Source: Carex sylvatica (Eukaryota; Streptophyta; Magnoliopsida; Poales; Cyperaceae). From it: 31,130 nt of DNA. A program made the translations under genes and the position numbers. The stretch lies in assembly GCA_964058845.1 (NCBI GenBank), contig CAXKVR010000223.1, positions 1-31,130 on the forward strand. Reading direction: 5' to 3'. A model generated the notes under the pieces. That model did no database searches and had not been told where the DNA came from. It saw only the letters and a list, made by a program, of their open reading frames with translations. Below, in pieces: positions 1 through 9,799 of the stretch. Position 1 is the first letter of the stretch. Every line of letters begins with the position of its first letter.

Positions 1-593
1 ATATATCGAAAAATTCAATACAAAATTAATTAATATCACACTAAGTATTACCTCACATATTAATAAACATTTACTAATATAAATTTATGTAATAAGCAGC
101 CATAAAATTAATTTTTAATAATAATACTAATAATAATGGTTTATCTAACAATTGAAAGTACTTAATCTGATTTGCTTTATAGGTTCTTGAAAGTCAACAA
201 TTGCCACGCATCCGTGTCAAATGAGATGTACATGATTTATATTAACAGAGAGCATTTAGAGGCGTGTAAATAATAAAAAAAAAAAAAAAAATCCAGAACC
301 GTTAAATTCTTCATATTTGCCGTCTTTCATTTAAATAGCAACGAAAGCAACTTCACCTTTAACTAAAAGTCTTAAAACACGTAACTTAATTAAAAAAATT
401 AACGGACAAAAATTCTTAGATCAATCAGGAAACAGTACATATCCCATATTCTAATCGGAAAAATAAAACTATAAAACTGATAATTATTGACGATACCATT
501 AGAACCACCAACTTTCCTCATTTTATTCATTTTATTTAATAATTTGAATTTAATCTAATTTAGTCTATTGTCAAATAATTTTCATGCTCCATT
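1..593. other. Intergenic AT-rich DNA, no gene seen
   Basis: This stretch is very AT-rich and has no open reading frame worth calling. The only structure I see is a poly-A run at about 274-290. It lacks a recognisable element body upstream and a flanking duplication, so I do not call it a retroposon tail. Confidence 0.6.
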
Positions 594-596
594 TAA

Positions 597-1071
597 CACC
601 CTGTTTGGATGGAGAGTAGAGAAGAAAGGAGAGGTGAAGAATAGAAGAGAATGGAATAGAATAGAAAGGAAGACTAACATATTTAATATTTTCGTGTTTG
701 GATGCTTAATGAGAGAAAATAAATTTAACTTTCATTTCCATCTCATTTCTTGTTTGGTTGATTAAAATTTAGAAGGTTGATGAGAAATTTGATGGTTGTT
801 GTAGGTTTGTGATAAAAAAACTTGTATGAGTATTATATTGATAAGATATAGACTTTGACATTTGTATTATTTTTTATAAAAATATTTGCAACAAAATTTC
901 TTTCCATCCGTTACACTCCAAATTGAGAAGGAAACTGATTCTATTAATTACAATAATACAAGGTTAAACCTTTCATCTCCGATATAAATTTGTCATCCAA
1001 ACACGATTCGACGGAAAGTTTTCTTTTCTTTCTATTCCCCCCTTTCCTCTACTCTCCATTCAAACAAGGTG
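597..1071. mobile_element. MITE, Tourist/PIF-Harbinger-like, 475 bp
   Basis: The left end reads CACCCTGTTTGGATGGAGAG and the inverted right end reads CACCTTGTTTGAATGGAGAG. About 23 of the first 25 bases agree. A 3-bp TAA flanks each side (594-596 and 1072-1074), the target type of PIF/Harbinger elements. A second inverted pair, CGTGTTTGGATG, lies further inside at about 693 and 990. There is no transposase, so the element is non-autonomous. The superfamily is inferred from the TAA duplication and the length; the ends are seen directly. Confidence 0.75.
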
Positions 1072-1127
1072 TAAATTGTAAATACTGATGTGGTAATTGT
1101 AGTTTTAATTGTAATGATAGGTTCATA

Positions 1128-1272
1128 CAGAGGCGGAACCAGTAAATATTCATTTGATAAGTTTGAAGGTGCCACATAAATATTAATTTTTTGATGTACA
1201 GTATCCCAGTAAGCAAATTATATTTTATAGGGGGTGCCTGGCCCCTGCTCGCACACCCTAGTTCCGCACCTG
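1128..1272. mobile_element. MITE, hAT-like, 145 bp, 8-bp TSD
   Basis: The left terminus is CAGAGGCGGAACCAG and the inverted right terminus is CAGGTGCGGAACTAG. The element is flanked by a perfect 8-bp direct duplication, GGTTCATA, at 1120-1127 and 1273-1280. An 8-bp TSD with a CAGRGGCGGA-type end is typical of plant hAT elements. It is far too short for a transposase and must have been moved in trans. The perfect TSD suggests a fairly recent insertion. Confidence 0.85.
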
Positions 1273-1280
1273 GGTTCATA

Positions 1281-3800
1281 TGATCCAACATTGTAAACTG
1301 CAAAATAAAGTAACCTCTTCTTTCTCCGTTTAAGCACTTGCTAATGTTTTTTACTCTGTTATTCCATCCTTTCTCCGAATCCAAATCTGGACAAAGATAA
1401 TTCAGCTTTATGCGGCATATATATATATTTTTTTTTTCATTTTGTCTCTAGAAGCCAAAATGGCTTTGTAAATATATTTATCTCCTAATCTTTAATGACA
1501 ATATTCTTAATTTCTTAGCACAACTTTTATTACAAGTTATTGACGTGTAAATCCATCCAATACTTACAACATGCCTGGTAAATAATAGTTAAAAAAAAAA
1601 AAAAAAAATAGTTAGCCAAGAACTTGTACCAAGTAAAATCTAAGACTAGTAACTCAAGTTATAAATTATTACGATGACTTTGAAAAGGTAATGTGCTTAA
1701 AATTTCAATGGACACACCATATATAATTAGGGATTTCTAAGATTTGTTTTTTCTTGCTCAGTTTCATATAGAGCTTGCAACTTTGCAAGGGATCTGGATA
1801 TGTCAAGAAGTTGGTAAAGGAAAACAAGTATTCTCATTCTCCTCCAAAATCTTTTATTGACTCTATTACGAATAATACTTGGATTACTAGACAAGATACC
1901 TATGACCAGAGACGGATCAAATAAGAGGCCCGCCTAGGCATGAATTTTTTTACTTATAGGAGTTAATATATAATAATATAGGATAGGTTGATTTAGAAGT
2001 GGTAGTCGGAATCGTAAAAAAATATTCGGCTTCCATCTTTGGAGCAAATTATTTTTATAAATCCATTAAAATACATCACACACCATAGATGTTGTGTGAA
2101 ATTGGCCACATAGGATCCCAACAATTCAAACTATAGGTCCAATAATTCAAACTAATATTATTTAAAAAAGAAGAAGAGTTAATTCATTAACATTAAAATT
2201 GCTTTAGGCGTGAATATTTTAGAAGAAAGAAAATATGCTTATTCTTAATTTTTAAGTACATACTTGTCTGACCGGGGGCATGCATCATTGCCCATGGTAT
2301 ACTAACTTGAAATATCGTCGTATTAGACAAGATATGCCTAAAATACTTTTTCTTTTTATAGCTCTTTGTTCAGTTTGAAATGAAGGAATGCATTTAGCTT
2401 AAAGATAAGTGTAAAGTATTAATTTAATTTTGTGTTGTCATGTTAATTAAGTTAAAGCGAAATAGATATAAAACACATTAAATCATTAGATTTTTTAATG
2501 GTAGGGAACATATCTTGTATTGAATAAAAAGTGAAAATTATCCGTATTCTAATGAAAAAACCCAATTAATGACATGCTTTAACATTACTCCAATTATAGA
2601 GTTTAACTCTCACTAATGATGACTAAGTTAAGTTAATTACATGAGAAAAATTGGGATTTTTTTTTAAGAAAATGTGGATAGTTACAAATTTACAATTCAT
2701 AAAGCATAAACCACATTAAGAAAACATCGACTTTTAATTTACTGCCGTTTTCCTTTGGAAGGAGGATTTAAAAACAACATGAAAAAAACGAATCTAACTT
2801 ACAGATTAAAAAATAATCAATTTAATTTTCACGTAAATTAATCAAGATTCAAGAAGCATTTTTTTTCTGGGGATGTGATTTAAAGTGCAAGCTTTTATTT
2901 GTTTTTGTCTCTTTGACTTTTGGTTTCTTCTGACATCTAGCTCTTAATTTTCAATTTAATTTTTTTTTTAATTTCTTGTGCTTATCTCTCTGTTTTTATT
3001 TCTTTTATTTGATTTGTTCGTTATAACTTTTTGTAAGGATTTTTTTTATTGAGCAAGTCACTGTTGGTACCCTTTAAAATTTTGTTTTTTGATGTAATAT
3101 CCGTGGACTTTCACTATTTTATTCCTTACTCTGCTTTTCTCTTGACACTTGTAATATCTTACTACTAAATTACATCCATTATCCATTGTTCTATTTATTA
3201 AATTATTAAAAAAAGTTACAGTGACATTCGGATTTGGATCCTCTCCTTCAACAAAACCTTCTATTGTAACGCTCCAAAATTTTGCTTAAAAGTAATTTAC
3301 TGCACAACTTGTTGAAATTGTTTTATTACAAGTGATCCCATTGTCATCTTGAAGAAGATACAACTCTTTCATCGTGGGGCATATTTGGTCAAATTAGCAA
3401 TAATTTTGGTGGCGAAAACAAAAACATTTAAATTTAATATATTTTACTTAGCAATGCAGCGCATATCAACAACAAAATTAATGCACGCCCTCTAGTTTTC
3501 CTGCTTGCATTATTATATAAATCCCACGTATTGTCCACCTGGTTTGGCAAAACCCATTCGGATATTCAACGATCTACCCTTCATTTGTTCATGCTACACC
3601 ATTTCATGACAGGCGGGCCCAGTGCTTAACGGTTCTCTTTGTCAGAGAAGACGGTCTATCCTGCGCCAATTCTTACTAATAAAATTACAAATTAAAAAAA
3701 AATATGGTTGACAATTTCATTAACCAAATTAGACCAAAATGCTTGATGATTGTGCCTACCTGTACAATCCAGAATCCAGATTCTACCTATTACTTATTTC
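1281..3800. other. Intergenic DNA, no gene recognised
   Basis: About 2.5 kb of AT-rich sequence without a supportable gene. A poly-A run lies at about 1591-1607. A fragment at about 1905-1940 (CAGAGACGGATC, then a GC-richer patch) resembles a degraded hAT-type end, but I found no matching other end. The last few hundred bases form the promoter of the small gene that starts at 3912. Confidence 0.5.
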
Positions 3801-3802
3801 AC

Positions 3803-3810
3803 TATATATA
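3803..3810 (+). promoter_or_regulatory. Probable TATA box of the DUF7722-type gene
   Basis: TATATATA lies about 100 bases upstream of the ATG at 3912, followed by an A/C-rich leader. The spacing fits a start of transcription near 3835 and a short 5' UTR. This is inferred from position only. Confidence 0.5.
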
Positions 3811-3911
3811 TTGCCACTAACATACCATGATCTCTACAATACAAAAACCCTAATTAATTAACTCATAGCCTCTCTCATCTTCTTCCCTCAAAAAATAAAT
3901 AAATTAACCTA

Positions 3912-4223
3912 ATGGAAACCGTAGAGACCATCATTGCACCCATCAAGCCCGATACGCCGAGCCCGATCCGGCCTTTGGCCCACAATGGCGTACCCGAGAG
4001 GTGCTACGAGCACTTCCAGATGCCGTTGCACTACCCCAGGTTCACAAGGGAAGAGTACAAGAACATGCCCGAGTGGAAGCTTGATTGCCTGCTTATCCAA
4101 TACGGCTTGCCGAGCAATGGAAACATCGAGGAGAAGCGGCGATTTGCCATCGGTGCCTTCTGCTGGACGACTCCGACTGTCGTGAAAGTAAGCAATGGAT
4201 CAATCTGCAGCTCTAAACTTTGA
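3912..4223 (+). CDS. Small plant protein of the DUF7722 type
   Basis: A 103-residue protein of unknown function. The diagnostic core spans residues 36-84: it opens with FQMPLHYPRFTREEYKNMPE, continues with a WKLD-x-LL-x-x-YGL segment, and ends with EEKRRFAIGAF. I recognise this from short plant proteins grouped as DUF7722; the assignment is from memory of the family. There is no signal peptide or membrane segment. The ATG at 3912 is the first one downstream of a TATA box at 3803, in a favourable context (TAATGG). Family members usually stop shortly after GAF-x-W. Here about 20 extra residues follow, and a possible splice donor (GTAAGC at about 4189) could remove that tail. It is a lone gene with no functionally linked neighbour visible. 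Confidence 0.72.
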   Translation: METVETIIAPIKPDTPSPIRPLAHNGVPERCYEHFQMPLHYPRFTREEYKNMPEWKLDCLLIQYGLPSNGNIEEKRRFAIGAFCWTTPTVVKVSNGSICSSKL

Positions 4224-5697
4224 ATATTAATTTGAGAGTTGTGCCTTTGTTTGGGTCTTTTTTTGCCATGCTATGTTAGTATCTGAGATGCCATGTTTGG
4301 ATTAAATTGTTTGAACATGGCAATTCAGAATCAAACATTGCAATGCAATGCTCAAACAAACGGGTGATTTAGTTCGGTTTTGGAACTTTTTGTGTCAGTT
4401 TATACGGCGATTATAAGTTATACGTCTATGTTGTTTTGTTCGATCTGGTTCAAGTTTTGTTATGAGCAATATTCAAATTTTAGTGTTGGTACTTGATATT
4501 GGTATGAAGATGTTCATATTCCGGCCATCTCTAGAGGAGGGGCGGTTTAGATCATCTTTTAAGTATTAAGAAGTTTATATTACTGTCGTTTTAGCATTTT
4601 TGTTGTTCAAAAAGCTTACGGCGGTTCTTTTATGTTAGATTTTAACTAAAATTTTGCAGAATTTGATTGTCATTGATATTTAATTTGTTCTATTATTCAC
4701 TGACAGAACGGCTTTGCACATTATCTAGCTAATAATATCTGGTTCCTTAGGTTGTGATTATGATCATATATGAAAAAACCCACTGGTATATATTCTAATG
4801 AGTTCACTTGTCACGGTAAAATCATCTAATTAAGCTTGAAGGGGTAATTTCGAAATTTCCATAATTATGTCAAAAATTTGGTTAGAGCTGAGATGTAGGT
4901 TTAACCTCTCATAAGAAACCTCTCTATAATTAAAAATGATATAAACAGAAGCTACTTATACAAAATTACACCATTGTTGAGAAACATGAGAACTAGTTTC
5001 GCATGCCACTCATCTATTGAAATTAATTTGTTTAACTACATAACTTCTCCATTAACTAGATCTAACTTTGATATCTATATCTTGTTTATATTGGTATAGA
5101 TATTTTTGCCAATCCATTCATGATGCATGGACGACGTGTAGCACATGCAATATACGAAATCTTGATCTATATTACAATAATAATAAAAAAAAAAAAATCA
5201 AAGCTCTAGAGATAGAGCTAGAGGAGAGGATGAGCATACCTGCTAATTATGCATTTAAACAAACAATACAGAAACTTATCCGAGTCTTGGTCCAAAAATG
5301 AAAACCCAATTTACCCCTTCTTTGTTTATAGGCTGGAATTTGAAATAATGGGCCAATCCAGAAAGGCCCAAAATTAGGCATTTGACATTCCTTTTATTGG
5401 GATACTTTTAACGCTCCCAAGAAATTTAAAACCGCTTTTAGTTAATAAAAAGGTAACAATTAATATGGTTGGTGTATACATGAGAGCAATTCACTTGCCA
5501 GGAAAATTTTCTCTTGGTGCATGCATTGATACCTCTGTTTATTAAATGCACATGGTTTCTTAAATAATTAACGGCTGTTATGTTGAAGACAATGTCAGGC
5601 AACTAACAAGAAATCAAGAACTAAAAATAATAGCAATGCCTACTGCACTTGATCATAACACCCAGAAGATCATCTCCAAAAAGAGGAGGGTTTAAAT
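4224..5697. other. Downstream intergenic DNA, no gene recognised
   Basis: The start probably holds the 3' UTR of the DUF7722-type gene. The rest is AT-rich. Open frames here, such as 5068-5301, are short, low in complexity (a run of AAT/AAA codons) and match nothing I know. Confidence 0.5.
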
Positions 5698-6094
5698 ACT
5701 TCATTTTTTGTCTCCATCATGCCTCAATTTTTAAAAGTTTTAATAACTCAAAATCTGAAACTTAAGAATCAAATTAAAACAGTTGGATATGATCTACATT
5801 ATTTTATCTATGCACGTGTAAAAATTTATGACATTCTAACTTTATTTTAATTGCCATCAAGAGCTAGTAAAAAATGTACTAATATGGATTATTCAGAGAC
5901 GTTGATTTTTCAACTTATTGATTCACATAAAAATAAAATTAAAATATGATAATTTTTTTATGAGCATATAGAGAAAATAACATACATCACATCCAACGGT
6001 TTTGTTTTGACTTTTAAGTTTTAGATTTTGAGTTATTAAAGTTTATAAAAATAGAGATATGACGGAGGAACAAAAAATGGAGGCATTTGAACCC
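5698..6094. mobile_element. Foldback-type MITE with ~120-bp inverted ends, 397 bp
   Basis: The left end GGGTTTAAATACTTCATTTT pairs with the inverted right end GGGTTCAAATGCCTCCATTT. The similarity continues for about 120 bases on each side, with long matching blocks such as TTTAATAACTCAAAATCT. Over half of the element is therefore able to form a hairpin. I find no clear target-site duplication, so the superfamily is not assigned; the insertion is probably old. It lies about 900 bases upstream of the AG-peptide gene. Confidence 0.7.
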
Positions 6095-6142
6095 TATACC
6101 ATATCTCAGTTTTTATGTGTAAAATTAGATATGCTAACCACC

Positions 6143-6311
6143 GAATTCATGTCACCTAAGGTAACAAAAAATATTTATGTTTAGATCTGGACCATCTGAT
6201 CAAAATCTACACGAATATTAAATGAGCTATGTACATCTCATCTCAGATTGGATTGATCGAATGTTCCGAATCTAAACTGAAATATTTTGTTGCCTCAAAG
6301 GATATGGATTC
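6143..6311. mobile_element. MITE, Mutator-like, 169 bp, 9-bp TSD
   Basis: The inverted ends begin GAATTCATGTC and GAATCCATATC and stay alignable for about 55 bases, for example AACAAAAAATATTT against AACAAAATATTT. The flanks are CTAACCACC (6134-6142) and CTAACCATC (6312-6320), a 9-bp duplication with one mismatch. This size is typical of Mutator-like elements. The first ~11 bases of the end resemble those of the larger MITE at 14244-14659, which suggests a related family. It is non-autonomous. Confidence 0.75.
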
Positions 6312-6320
6312 CTAACCATC

Positions 6321-6880
6321 AATGATATATTCCTTGCTGATTGCTTCTAGAATCCAAAACGTGGGATTCATTCCACATCAGCCTCCAGCTAGGAAAATTA
6401 TCAGACTAATACCAACCCTTTATTAAAACAGCAATTTGTTTAAATTCCAGAGAAGATACCACAAGATCCCAACCTGTCAACTCAAACCTTAAAGCAAAGG
6501 CAAGGCAAGGAACCAAACCAAATAGACACATCACACATGTCATCCAGTCAACCGCAGAGCTTTCCAACCTACAATTTGTTTATTTTATCATATTATGGAT
6601 AAATTTAGCCCCTGAACATAAAAGTATTTGATGAATAGACATGGTCTCATCAAGTTATACAAATAAATTAAATCTGGCGACCATCTTCCAGCCATTTGTC
6701 AGCGACTATGGTCTTACAATTTACAGTAGACCAGGTCCAGTAACATTCTGATAACAGGCTGGTTAGTGTACCGATCCTACTGGACGGCGGTACACATGGG
6801 TGGGCCCCACAACCAACCTTCCGTTATTTTCGTATTACCTGTCGTATCTCTCGCTCTCGCTCTCTCTGCTCTAACCATCA
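6321..6880. other. Upstream region of the AG-peptide gene
   Basis: No gene is seen. The final part becomes GC-richer and then pyrimidine-rich (about 6847-6872, mostly CT and CGCT steps), a Y-patch-like stretch just before the TATA box at 6884. This is the likely core promoter of the next gene. Confidence 0.5.
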
Positions 6881-6883
6881 ACC

Positions 6884-6890
6884 TATAAAA
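6884..6890 (+). promoter_or_regulatory. TATA box of the AG-peptide gene
   Basis: TATAAAA lies just downstream of a CT-rich patch and 121 bases before the ATG at 7011. It predicts a 5' UTR of about 95 bases containing an A/G-rich stretch and a CTCTCT run. Confidence 0.65.
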
Positions 6891-7010
6891 TGCAAACCAA
6901 TACTTGCCCTCAAATCCAAGAGGAAAAAAAAGAGGGAAATAATAAAAAGCAGAGAAGAACATCTCTCTCTCTATCTTCGGCTGTTAGCGAAGGTCAAGGT
7001 AGAGAGAGAA

Positions 7011-8308
7011 ATGGCAATGAAGAGAGCATCTTCCTTGCGTACCGTGGCCGTCTTGGCCTTGATACTCGGGTCGGTATTGCCAGCCGTGCAGGCTCAGGCA
7101 CCGGCTCCGGCACCGGTCGCCACAAGCGATGGTAATTTCCATGTTTTTTGTTTCTTGTTTTCCCAATTCTAGTAATTTATGATCATACAAAATATTGGTA
7201 CAGCTTTAGAAAATCAAAAGATGATTACGATACATTTTTTAAATATCATGTTCACATATTTGACCATTGAAGGAGGCAAAGACGTGCACTGCCAGATGTC
7301 AGGCGTTAATTTTCAAACAAATTGAATAAAGAAATAATCAACGCTACAGTCATTAACAATTCAGGGTTAAAAAAAACAGAGAGAGAGTTTACTTTTTCTC
7401 TACGGATCGTGTGAAATAAAATAATTGAAAAGATGGCATTATTATTAGTTGGTCTCTATTCCTAATTTTCATATAGCAACTGCGTAAAAAAAAAATCTTA
7501 AAAATTATATTTCATATTTTGATAAAGTGATAAGAAGAAATTTTGTCGGGAAAATGTTGCTATTTTATCAGCTGGTAAAGGTATAGTTGAGGGCTCCATA
7601 TTTAGAAGACATTTTGTCTAACAATATACCAGCTTTCTGTTAGCAAATAATAAAAATAGTTCATTCATCCGAGTGCTTACCATAAATATGATTATATGAT
7701 GCTGTTACAGTTTAAAAATTAAGTCATTCAAAACTATTTCTCATATCGAAAATTCCTGCAGTGGTAGATCGATCTTAGTGCAAGCCAAGAGGTGCTGGAA
7801 ATAAATCTGCTGCGATTCCAAATCCCTCCCTCCATTTGTTTAGAGATTTGTACATAAAAGATAACTCTTCCTTGAGATTTGTACATTTTAAAATGCGAAG
7901 GAAGGGATTTAGAATCGCAGGGATTGCAGGGGAATTTGAAATTGCAGCAGATTTATTTCCAAGAGGTGCTTACCAAGCACCCCTGTAATTTTAAATTTTA
8001 AATTATGTATATTAAAATTCAATTATATTTTATTGTTGTAAAATTTAAATGTGTGTATGTAGCCTACAGTAGTTAGAGTTTCAGTTTGTGGTGGTGGAGA
8101 CTTGAGTTCAAATTCCAATTGTTACATATTATGTTCCAATATGATGTTTCTAGTTCCGCCCCTGAATTTTTGATAATAAATGAATGCAGGAACAACGGTT
8201 GATCAGGGAATTGCATACGTGCTAATGTTGGTGGCGTTGGTGCTGACGTATCTGATCCACCCTCTTGGCACCTCCTCTTCTTCCTCAACGGTTTCCAACC
8301 TCTTCTAG
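7011..8308 (+). CDS. Arabinogalactan peptide (AG peptide), two exons
   Basis: Exons are 7011-7131 and 8190-8308, joined through a 1058-bp GT-AG intron (donor GTAATT, acceptor TGCAG) that splits a Gly codon. The 79-residue precursor has a signal peptide (about 1-28, ending AVQA), then a very short mature core QAPAPAPVATSDG with Ala-Pro repeats. Next comes the conserved TTVDQGIAYVLMLVALVLTY segment and a tail with HPLG and a Ser run. AG peptides of the AtAGP16/20/22/41 group have this exact plan: prolines become hydroxyproline and carry arabinogalactan, and the hydrophobic C-terminus is replaced by a GPI anchor at the plasma membrane. The mature backbone is therefore only about 10-13 residues. 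Family assignment is firm; the individual member is not resolved. The intron contains a MITE (7797-7960). Confidence 0.93.
7797..7960. mobile_element. MITE, Mutator-like, 164 bp, in the AG-peptide intron
   Basis: The left end GGAAATAAATCTGCTGCGAT pairs with the inverted right end GGAAATAAATCTGCTGCAAT. The first 17 bases are identical and similarity runs on for about 40. A perfect 10-bp duplication, AAGAGGTGCT, flanks it (7787-7796 and 7961-7970). The 10-bp TSD and the G-starting end fit Mutator-like elements. It belongs to the same family as the element at 14361-14549. It sits in the intron, away from the splice sites, so splicing should be tolerated. Confidence 0.88.
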
Positions 8309-9190
8309 ATTTTTGTTTTAATGGAACAGCTAATTTAAGTACAGTCGGAATGTTATCAGTTTGTCAGTTTTTTTTTTTGTTATCCCTGTACATGGTTATA
8401 TCTTCATCGATCGTGTGGGTTATTCATTTTCCCCTTTTTCTTCTAATATATATGGATCATATGATTAATGTACAATTTTTCTTATAATTCAGTTACTTTT
8501 TTTGTTTTTGATGAGGAGATGTAACTTTTACGAGTTGTTTTGGCCTTTTAATATAATTTTGGAGGTTTTGCATTTAATATGTTTGATATTTTTTAATATG
8601 CCAAAAGGAGAAGAAAGGGTTGATAAACCTCAAAAATCTGTTTTAAGGCAATGAATTAGTGCAAAAATGCAGTTAGTTGCATGTGTAAGTGGACCTACTG
8701 GTCAGAGGTAATTGATATGGTCCCAAAGAGTAGCAAAGAAGCCCAATTTTATTGTTTACTTGTGCATTAATTTTCAGTCTCCAACTTTGCAATTGTTCTC
8801 TACACAATAATAGTCTCTAGTTTCATGTAGCCCAATTGGACTTGAACAAATTGGCTTTATAAATTAACGTACTTAGTTCCTCGAATAAAAGGTAAACTGA
8901 TGATTTTGCTGAAATTTGGTAATGATCAATTATGGAAAGTCACTGACATTCACAGTCCATCTGCTAAACTGTTCTTGGTGATTCTCTTATCATGCAACTC
9001 AAAGTCAAAACTATGTGACAATGAACATATAAGTGTATCAAACTAGGATGAAGCAACCACCTATTGTTAACAAACATATTTATTAACAATTTTGAAGAAT
9101 TTTTTTTTTAATAAATATATTGTCTCTCTAGAAATAGTCCCCTAACAGTCCCTCCCGGCCCAACTTGTCCTAACTAACAAAAGTAGTTAT
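8309..9190. other. 3' flank of the AG-peptide gene, intergenic
   Basis: The first ~250 bases, T-rich with several AATATA/AATAAT words, are the likely 3' UTR and polyadenylation region. The rest is AT-rich with no gene, RNA or clear repeat that I can support. Confidence 0.5.
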
Positions 9191-9214
9191 TAATAATTAA
9201 CATTAATTAACTCG

Positions 9215-9330
9215 GGTGCACCGTCGAGATCCGGCGAGGAGAGCATGGTGCACTGTCGAGATCCAACGAGGAGAGAGTGGTGCACCATCAAGATTCGGAT
9301 GGGAGAGCGTGGTGCACCATTGGAGGGGGT
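9215..9330. repeat. Minisatellite, 32-bp unit, about 3.6 copies
   Basis: Units start at 9215, 9247, 9279 and 9311 (the last is partial). Each begins GGTGCACC or GGTGCACT, and the full units carry a GAGATCC-like core and end GAGGAGAG or similar. The unit length is exactly 32 bp with no slippage. The array is GC-rich in an otherwise AT-rich setting and is directly followed by a second, unrelated AT-rich array. Confidence 0.85.
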
Positions 9331-9365
9331 CCATGCTAGCCCAGCGAAGATTGTCAATGCGGAAC

Positions 9366-9790
9366 ATATGAATACTTCATTAGTTAGATATGAATACCTC
9401 ATTTGTTAGATATGCATACTTCATGTTAGATATGAATACTTCTTGGAAGAGATGGGATGAGAGAGATGAATCTGACTTTAAATTTTAAACTGTATAAATT
9501 ATTTCGAACATGTATGAATACTTCGTATCGTTAGTATGAATACTTCTTTAGTTAGATATGAATACTTCATTATTTTAGATATGAATACTATATATTCGCT
9601 GTAGTGATTTTCGATATTGGCAAATGTCGCTTTTAGACGGTTGCAGTCCCCATTCCAGGCTGTCACAAGACGCCAGCGGTCCCCCTGGTCGTTACTGGTT
9701 CTCAAGATTAATGGTCCCTTCTAATTTTAACTATTATAGATAATAAGTATGAATATTATAAATTCGTAGATATGGATACTATATGTTTTG
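9366..9790. repeat. Degenerate AT-rich repeat, GAATACTTC motif, ~20-bp unit
   Basis: About ten copies of a unit like ATATGAATACTTCATTAGTT occur. Those near 9369, 9390 and 9411 are spaced about 21 bp, followed by ones near 9434, 9515, 9537, 9560 and 9583 and outliers near 9749 and 9773. Non-repetitive GC-richer sequence (about 9600-9720) separates the last copies. Clustered variants of a short unit can be subterminal repeats of a DNA transposon, but I find no terminal inverted repeats here. Confidence 0.7.
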
Positions 9791-9799
9791 ATTATTAAT

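Noticed and set aside
568..765. Open frame that could encode 65 residues
   Set aside because: It runs through the left inverted repeat of the 597-1071 MITE and has no known-domain similarity.
1049..1384. Minus-strand open frame of 111 residues
   Set aside because: It crosses both the end of one MITE and the whole of the 1128-1272 hAT MITE; the composition is not protein-like.
1591..1607. Poly-A run as a retroposon tail (also 274-290)
   Set aside because: No element body or target-site duplication was found next to either run.
1905..1945. hAT-like end CAGAGACGGATC with GC-rich neighbourhood
   Set aside because: No matching opposite end or 8-bp duplication was found within about 1 kb.
3909..4100. 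Minus-strand frame opposite the DUF7722-type gene
   Set aside because: It is the antisense shadow of a recognisable coding region.
6890..7190. Overlapping frames on both strands over the AG-peptide leader and exon 1
   Set aside because: They are out of frame with the recognisable AG-peptide exon, and the plus-strand frame would start upstream of the predicted transcript start.
8040..8170. Possible tRNA-derived SINE (box-B-like GAGTTCAAATTCC near 8105)
   Set aside because: There is no convincing box A at the right distance, no A- or T-rich tail and no flanking duplication. A lone hAT-like end at about 8152-8166 is equally likely.
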